From Burkholderiales bacterium (GTDB lineage Bacteria; Pseudomonadota; Gammaproteobacteria; Burkholderiales; CAIKXV01), in assembly GCA_019751575.1 (NCBI GenBank), contig JAIENF010000714.1, positions 1-10,107 of the forward strand: a DNA stretch of 10,107 nt, read 5' to 3'. The notes below the pieces were generated by a model, which saw nothing but the letters and a program-made list of their open reading frames with translations, had not been told where the DNA came from and made no database searches. The position numbers were made by a program, and so were the translations under genes. This document shows, piece by piece, positions 6,229 through 10,107 of this stretch; within the stretch, counting starts at the first letter, position 1; every line of letters begins with the position of its first letter.

Positions 6229-6255
6229 TGCCTGAGGGGTGCCTGAGGGGCTCAG
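6229..6255. repeat. 11-bp tandem repeat and small hairpin at the metZ-lpxH junction
   Basis: TGCCTGAGGGG occurs twice head to tail (6229-6239 and 6240-6250), filling most of the 28-bp gap between the convergent stop codons. CTGAG-GGG-CTCAG (6243-6255) can form a 5-bp hairpin running into the lpxH stop codon. No T-tract follows on either strand, so it is not a convincing terminator. Confidence 0.5.
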
Positions 6256-6971
6256 AACGGTGACAGGCGGCCCTGGTCGGCCCTGAGCCCTGCGGCCACC
6301 TGCTGCCAGTCGGGCAGGACCCAGCGCTCGCACGGCCGTCCATCGACCGGATGCAGGTGCCGCCCCGGACGGTGGGTATGGCCATGCACCAGCCGGGGAT
6401 AGTCGAACGCACGCAGCGTCCGGAGCACCTCGCTTGGCGTCACGTCCATGATCTCGGCCGGCTTGGACTTCTTCTCGTGCTCGCTGATCGCGCGCAGGCG
6501 CTGCGCCTCTTCGCGCCGGGCCGCCACCGGGCGGGCCAGGAAGGCCTGCTGCCAGGCCGGGTCGCGCACGGCCGCGCGGAACCGGTTGTAGGCGGCGTCC
6601 TCGAGGCAAAGGGTGTCGCCATGCATCAGCAGCGTGGGAACCCCGTCCAGTTGCAGCAGCAGCGGGTCGGGCAGCAGGCGGATGCCGGTGGCTGCCGCGA
6701 ACCGCTCGCCGACGAGGAAATCGCGGTTGCCATGCATGAACGAGACGGCCGTGCCGCCGTTCGACACGGCGGCCAGCGCGTCCACGATCGGGCGTACCGC
6801 CGGATCGTCGATGTCTTCGTCGCCGATCCAGTAGTCGAACAGGTCGCCCAGGATGTACAGGGCCGCCGCGTCGCGGGCCGGGCCCGCGAGCAGGGCGAGG
6901 AAGGCCGCGGTCGCGGCGGGGCGCGCGGCCGACAGGTGCAGGTCCGAGATCAGCAGCGTCGGCCCGGCCAT
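6252..6971 (-). CDS. lpxH: UDP-2,3-diacylglucosamine diphosphatase
   Basis: LpxH cleaves the pyrophosphate of UDP-2,3-diacylglucosamine to give lipid X and UMP, the fourth step of lipid A synthesis, acting peripherally at the inner membrane. The 239-residue protein matches the E. coli length of about 240 and keeps all calcineurin-like metallophosphoesterase motifs: SDLHL (D10, H12), GDLFDYW (D43), HGNRDF (N82, R83), MHGDTLC (H117) and VHGHTHRPG (H196, H198, H200). The middle helical region that forms the lid over the acyl chains is present. The ATG at 6971 places SDLHL at the usual distance from the N-terminus; GGGAGA and GGCAGG lie upstream. It follows the cyclophilin gene by 32 bp and is probably the last gene of that minus-strand operon, convergent with metZ. 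Confidence 0.96.
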   Translation of the reverse strand: MAGPTLLISDLHLSAARPAATAAFLALLAGPARDAAALYILGDLFDYWIGDEDIDDPAVRPIVDALAAVSNGGTAVSFMHGNRDFLVGERFAAATGIRLLPDPLLLQLDGVPTLLMHGDTLCLEDAAYNRFRAAVRDPAWQQAFLARPVAARREEAQRLRAISEHEKKSKPAEIMDVTPSEVLRTLRAFDYPRLVHGHTHRPGRHLHPVDGRPCERWVLPDWQQVAAGLRADQGRLSPF

Positions 6972-6984
6972 CCTGCCGTCTCCC

Positions 6985-7002
6985 GCCCGGGGATGACCGG
7001 GC
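6985..7002 (-). repeat. Inverted repeat between ppiB and lpxH
   Basis: GCCCGG (6985-6990) and CCGGGC (6997-7002) form a perfect 6-bp stem with a 6-base loop in the 32-bp gap. It lacks a T-tract and sits close to the lpxH start, so it is more likely an mRNA stem affecting stability or lpxH translation than a terminator. Confidence 0.3.
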
Positions 7003-7003
7003 C

Positions 7004-7501
7004 TCAGCCTTCGACCACTTCCGCCCGGGTGATGACCACGTCCTCGGCCGGCACGTCCTGGTGGCCGGCGCGCGAGGTGGTGGCGACGCTGCGCAGCTGG
7101 TCGACCACTTCACGGCCCTCGACCACCTTGCCGAACACGCAGTAGCCCCAGCCGCGCGGCGTCGGCGAGGTGAAGTTCAGGAAGTCGTTGTCGGCCACGT
7201 TGATGAAGAACTGCGCCGAGGCCGAGTGCGGTTCGGAGGTGCGCGCCATCGCCACCGTGTACTTGTCGTTCTTCAGGCCGTTGTCGGCCTCGTTGGTCAC
7301 CGGGTCGCGGGTCTTCTTCTGCTTCATGCCGGGCTCGAAGCCGCCGCCCTGGATCATGAAGCCGTCGATCACCCGGTGGAAGATCGTGTTGTCGTAGTGG
7401 CCGGCCTTCACGTACTCGATGAAGTTCGCCACCGTGAGCGGTGCCTTCGCGGCGTCGAGTTCGAGGCCGATCACGCCGGCGCTGGTGTGCAGTCTGATCA
7501 T
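7004..7501 (-). CDS. ppiB: Cytoplasmic cyclophilin-type peptidyl-prolyl isomerase
   Basis: This 165-residue single-domain cyclophilin speeds cis-trans isomerisation of X-Pro bonds during protein folding. It begins [15 protein letters not shown] with no signal peptide, so it is cytoplasmic, as is E. coli PpiB of nearly the same length. The active-site strand [15 protein letters not shown] (41-55) holds catalytic Arg43 and the Phe/Met/Gln pocket. [18 protein letters not shown] (85-102) and [10 protein letters not shown] (117-126, with a Trp at the cyclosporin-contact region) complete the site. The ATG at 7501 is preceded by AGGAAAG at 8 bases. It lies 57 bp after the exported cyclophilin gene and 32 bp before lpxH. 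All motifs are intact. Confidence 0.95.
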   Translation of the reverse strand: MIRLHTSAGVIGLELDAAKAPLTVANFIEYVKAGHYDNTIFHRVIDGFMIQGGGFEPGMKQKKTRDPVTNEADNGLKNDKYTVAMARTSEPHSASAQFFINVADNDFLNFTSPTPRGWGYCVFGKVVEGREVVDQLRSVATTSRAGHQDVPAEDVVITRAEVVEG

Positions 7502-7558
7502 TCTGGGTTCTTTCCTCTGGAGGGGCGTTGATGGAAGGTCATGTGTCCGGGCCGATGT

Positions 7559-8182
7559 TCAGCGGGCGCCCAGGATCACTGCCTTCTCGATGACCGGCAG
7601 CTTCGCCGGCACGTCGGTCTTGAACGGGCCACCGGGGCCGGTGGGTACCTGCAGCATCTGGTCGACCGTCTCGAGGCCCTTGACCACCCGGCCGAACACG
7701 ACATAGCCGAAGCCGACCACGGTGCGTTCGCGGAAGTCCAGGAAGTCGTTGCGCGCGACGTTGATGAAGAACTGCGCGGTCGCGCTGTGCGGGTCGCGGG
7801 TGCGTGCCATCGCGAGCGTGCCGATCTCGTGCCGAAGCCCCGCCTTGAAGGTCAGTTCAGCTTCGTTCTTGATCGGTTCGCGGGTCGGCTTTTCCTTGAA
7901 GTCGGCGGTGAAGCCTCCGCCCTGGACCATGAAGCCGCGGATCACGCGGTGGAACACCGTGCCTTCGTAATGGCCTTCCTTCACGTACTGCAGGAAGTTG
8001 CGCACCGACTCGGGCGCACGGTCGGGGAAGAGTTCGACCACGATCGGGCCGTAGTTGGTGGTGAACTCGACGCGCGGGTTCTTCTGCGCGAGCGCGTTGC
8101 CGGCCAGGCTGGTGCCCAGCATGGCCGCGAACATGAGTTGCGGGACGAACTGCCGGAACCACCGCTGTATCAGTCTGTGCAC
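7559..8182 (-). CDS. ppiA: Exported (periplasmic) cyclophilin-type peptidyl-prolyl isomerase
   Basis: This is a 207-residue cyclophilin with an N-terminal signal peptide: basic MHRLIQRWFRQ, a hydrophobic stretch, and a likely ALA cut after residue 32. It should act in the periplasm on secreted or outer-membrane proteins. Catalytic motifs are FHRVIRGFMVQGGGF (77-91, Arg79), MARTRDPHSATAQFFINV (125-142) and GFGYVVFGRV (157-166), where Phe replaces the Trp of its neighbour. The start is GTG at 8182, preceded by AGGGAG (complement of 8188-8193) at five bases. An ATG two bases upstream is out of frame and stops after four codons. The gene follows the L,D-transpeptidase by 49 bp. It differs clearly from the adjacent cytoplasmic copy, so this is an old paralogous pair. 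The symbol follows location and family only. Confidence 0.92.
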   Translation of the reverse strand: MHRLIQRWFRQFVPQLMFAAMLGTSLAGNALAQKNPRVEFTTNYGPIVVELFPDRAPESVRNFLQYVKEGHYEGTVFHRVIRGFMVQGGGFTADFKEKPTREPIKNEAELTFKAGLRHEIGTLAMARTRDPHSATAQFFINVARNDFLDFRERTVVGFGYVVFGRVVKGLETVDQMLQVPTGPGGPFKTDVPAKLPVIEKAVILGAR

Positions 8183-8231
8183 ATCGACTCCCTGTACCGT
8201 GTCGCCATTCGACCCGTCGGCCGGGCCGGGG

Positions 8232-9605
8232 TCACGCGTTGCCTTCGAAGACGATGCGCCAAACGCCGCCTTCCAGCCGCCAGTACTGGCGCTTGCGCAT
8301 CTGCTGGTTGAGATTGTTGCTCGAGTATTCCTGATCGAACTGCACGACCGCTAGGTTATCGCGGTTCGGATCCAGGAACATGCTGGTGTTGCGCAGTCCA
8401 ATGCGCACCCACGTCTTGCTCGCGTTGACCTTTCCCTTCTGTTCCGACCAGGCGGCGAGGGTGCGTGCCTGGCCGGTGCTGGTGAACGCGGCCGAATAAT
8501 GCCGCAGGTAGGCCTGCATGTCGCGTCCTTCCCAGTCGCGCCGCCAGGCTTCCACGGCCTGCGAAAGCGAGGCGCGGGTGGCCTGGATCGCGCTGGCGTC
8601 GACCCATTCGATGCGCGGCGCGATCACCACCGGCGTGAGGCCGATCTGCATCAGCGGCAGCAATGCAGCGAAGTCTGGGTTGGCGAGCACCACGCAGCCG
8701 TCCGACGACTGCGGCGGACGCGCGAACGTGTCCGAGGGCACTCCATGCAGCCAGATGCCGTGCCCGGTGCGGCCTTCGATCCGGTCGAGTTCGTTGGGGT
8801 AGTTGATCGGCAGCGCACCGCTGCCGTAGAAGTCGGGCAGCTTCTGGCGCGGCAGGTTGGCCCGCACATGGTAGACGCCGAGCGGCGTGCGCTTGTCGCC
8901 CTCGCGCATCTTGTCCACGCCGTTGCGGCCGACGCTGATGTAGAAATCCTTCAGGTAGCGGAGCTGCCCGTCGACCTGCTCGAAGACATAGAGCGTCGAT
9001 TTGGCGCTGTCGACGACGATCGCGAAGCGCTGCCGGGGATCGAGCTGGAGGATATGCCGCGGCAGGCGGTCTGGCGGTGGCTCGGCAGCCAGGCGGGTCA
9101 GGCGGGCACGGGCCTCGGCGCGCAATTCATCGACGCGTTCAAGGCGGTCCGCCGGTCCGTCGGACGTGCCGCCGCCTTCCCTCGCGGCGTTGCCGAAATC
9201 GGTGAGTGGCCGCGATCGGGCCATCAGCAGGTCCCCGCGCACCAGGTGCGCGAGCCGGAAGTTCGGGTTGCCGGCCAGCACGCGGTCGATCTCGGCGAGC
9301 GCCGCATCGGGCCTGCTGCGCGCAAGCTCGAGGATGCCGCGCACCAGGCTGGTCTCGACATCGCTCGTCGTCCGGGATCCGGAGTCCAGCGTGGCGGCGA
9401 TCGATGCGGACAGCGACCCGGCGCTGCCCGGCGTGCCGATGCCGCCGCTGCTGCTGCCCGGCGTGCGCCCGAGTGCGTGCACGTCCTCCGCCGGCGTGAA
9501 GAGGAAGAACAGTGCGCCGCCCAGGGAAACGAGCAGCGACAGCAGCAGCACCGGTGGCACCAGGTCGTTCATCCGGCCTTGCCGGACGCGGGCGAAGAGC
9601 GTCAT
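8232..9605 (-). CDS. Membrane-anchored L,D-transpeptidase (YkuD domain) with C-terminal NTF2/SnoaL-like domain
   Basis: This 457-residue envelope enzyme probably makes 3-3 peptidoglycan cross-links or attaches proteins to peptidoglycan. A single hydrophobic segment (about 15-37) anchors it facing the periplasm. A Gly/Ser-rich linker (46-80) follows, then a helical part around 84-130 resembling one or two TPR-like units. The YkuD domain spans about 193-330: it contains KRTPLGVYHV (238-247), HGIWLHGVP with His287, and SSDGCVVLANP with catalytic Cys304. A tail of about 110 residues (345-457), from VEAWRRDWEGRDMQAYLRHY to YWRLEGGVWRIVFEG, has the pattern of NTF2/SnoaL-like domains found on Cds6-type L,D-transpeptidases. 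The ATG at 9605 has only a weak site; Met12 (9572), preceded by AAGG, is an alternative that keeps the anchor. It starts 47 bp after the partial upstream gene, whose tail is similar. Confidence 0.9.
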   Translation of the reverse strand: MTLFARVRQGRMNDLVPPVLLLSLLVSLGGALFFLFTPAEDVHALGRTPGSSSGGIGTPGSAGSLSASIAATLDSGSRTTSDVETSLVRGILELARSRPDAALAEIDRVLAGNPNFRLAHLVRGDLLMARSRPLTDFGNAAREGGGTSDGPADRLERVDELRAEARARLTRLAAEPPPDRLPRHILQLDPRQRFAIVVDSAKSTLYVFEQVDGQLRYLKDFYISVGRNGVDKMREGDKRTPLGVYHVRANLPRQKLPDFYGSGALPINYPNELDRIEGRTGHGIWLHGVPSDTFARPPQSSDGCVVLANPDFAALLPLMQIGLTPVVIAPRIEWVDASAIQATRASLSQAVEAWRRDWEGRDMQAYLRHYSAAFTSTGQARTLAAWSEQKGKVNASKTWVRIGLRNTSMFLDPNRDNLAVVQFDQEYSSNNLNQQMRKRQYWRLEGGVWRIVFEGNA

Positions 9606-9652
9606 GGCGTCTTCACGCTGGCGCGCTCAACCGGACCGTGCGGCGCAGTCGA

Positions 9653-10107
9653 TCACCGTCCGACCTGCTCCTGCTCGATCAGCCATCGCTCGCCGACACG
9701 GACGAGGATCAGGGTCTTGGGCGCGCTCGACTTCAGCGTCGCCGACCGGTAGTCCTGGCGGAACACGACAGACATCCGGTTCGGGCCCAGCGGCTTCACC
9801 TGCGGCGAACTGATCCGTACCTCGATCTTCTTCGGTTTCGCGATCCGGTCGCGGCGGTTTTGCTCCCATTCGGCACGGGAGTCGCCGCCAGGTACCTTGA
9901 AGTCCTTCGCATAGAACGCGAGGTAACGGTTCACGTCGTTGCCGGACCACGCCTGCGCCCATTGCTCGACGGTGCGCAGCACCTCTTCGCTGCCGGCGAT
10001 GGCGCTCTCGGCAGGCCGGGTCGCGGGGGGTGGCGCGGGCGTGGCGGCGGGGGGCGTCACGACCGCGGCGGCGGTGGCCGCTGCGGTCGCTGCTGCTGCC
10101 GCTTTCG
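9653..10107 (-). CDS. Protein with C-terminal NTF2/SnoaL-like domain (N-terminal part beyond the window)
   Basis: The minus-strand frame is open from the right edge, so about the last 150 residues are visible. They begin with an Ala-rich run (KAAAATAAATAAAV), then a Pro/Ala/Thr-rich linker, and then a domain of about 110 residues starting EEVLRTVEQWAQAWSGNDVNRYLAFYAKDF and ending TLILVRVGERWLIEQEQVGR. This matches the NTF2/SnoaL-like pattern of the neighbouring L,D-transpeptidase tail. An internal GTG at 10060 lies in the linker and has no reason to be the start. In related genomes such tails follow TPR repeats near cell-wall genes, so an N-terminal TPR or anchored region is likely but unseen. 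It is probably the first visible gene of the minus-strand operon. Molecular function is unknown; protein-protein or muropeptide binding is a guess. Confidence 0.75.
   Translation of the reverse strand, partial: KAAAAATAAATAAAVVTPPAATPAPPPATRPAESAIAGSEEVLRTVEQWAQAWSGNDVNRYLAFYAKDFKVPGGDSRAEWEQNRRDRIAKPKKIEVRISSPQVKPLGPNRMSVVFRQDYRSATLKSSAPKTLILVRVGERWLIEQEQVGR

Noticed and set aside
5003..6412. A long minus-strand open frame (469 codons) opposite metZ
   Set aside because: It is antisense to the complete metZ gene, runs through the terminator and the start of the convergent lpxH region, and has shadow-type composition.
1..10107. CRISPR arrays, insertion sequences, tRNA or rRNA genes, phage or defence genes
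   Set aside because: No regularly spaced repeats, transposase-like frames, terminal inverted repeats or tRNA-like cloverleaf sequences were seen while reading both strands. The window is fully explained by the listed genes and short gaps.

Overview
The window is GC-rich (by eye roughly two thirds G+C), densely coded chromosomal DNA with GTG starts and a gene content typical of a betaproteobacterium, most likely Burkholderiales or a close relative. Support comes from the SPOR protein-cvpA-purF block, metZ close to purF, the cyclophilin-cyclophilin-lpxH block, and a Bug/TctC-type binding protein. No genus can be assigned from the sequence alone.

Layout. Positions 1-2673 (+) hold the end of a DedD-like SPOR-domain protein, cvpA, and purF, the first committed enzyme of purine synthesis. 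A peptidase M19 dipeptidase (2692-3732, +) follows purF at 18 bp. A periplasmic Bug/TctC-type solute-binding protein (3748-4770, -) faces it, and these two genes lie between purF and metZ. metZ (5048-6223, +) makes homocysteine from O-succinylhomoserine and sulfide. lpxH (lipid A synthesis), a cytoplasmic cyclophilin, an exported cyclophilin, a membrane-anchored L,D-transpeptidase with an NTF2/SnoaL-like tail, and a partial protein ending in a similar tail all lie on the minus strand from 6252 to the right edge. They are closely spaced and probably form one envelope-related operon read right to left.

The most interesting part is the 277-bp divergent gap between the Bug gene and metZ. It holds a sigma70-like promoter (TTGACA, 18 bp, CAGAAT) whose predicted start falls at the first base of an RNA matching the core of the SAM-II (metA-type) riboswitch: GCGCC/GGCGC P1, GATTT after P1, TTGC pairing with GCTAA as a pseudoknot, and a P1-to-pseudoknot linker of nearly the same length and pattern. 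The aptamer is followed by a strong intrinsic terminator just before the metZ ribosome binding site. A 10-bp antiterminator and two further alternative hairpins can be drawn. This suggests SAM-dependent transcription attenuation of metZ, rather than the Shine-Dalgarno sequestration usually described for SAM-II. An extra 10-bp hairpin sits inside the pseudoknot loop.

The remaining genes are mostly ordinary housekeeping genes. Secondary points of interest are the dipeptidase/Bug pair between purF and metZ, the two adjacent genes sharing a C-terminal NTF2-like domain, and the AEAK-rich linker of the SPOR protein.
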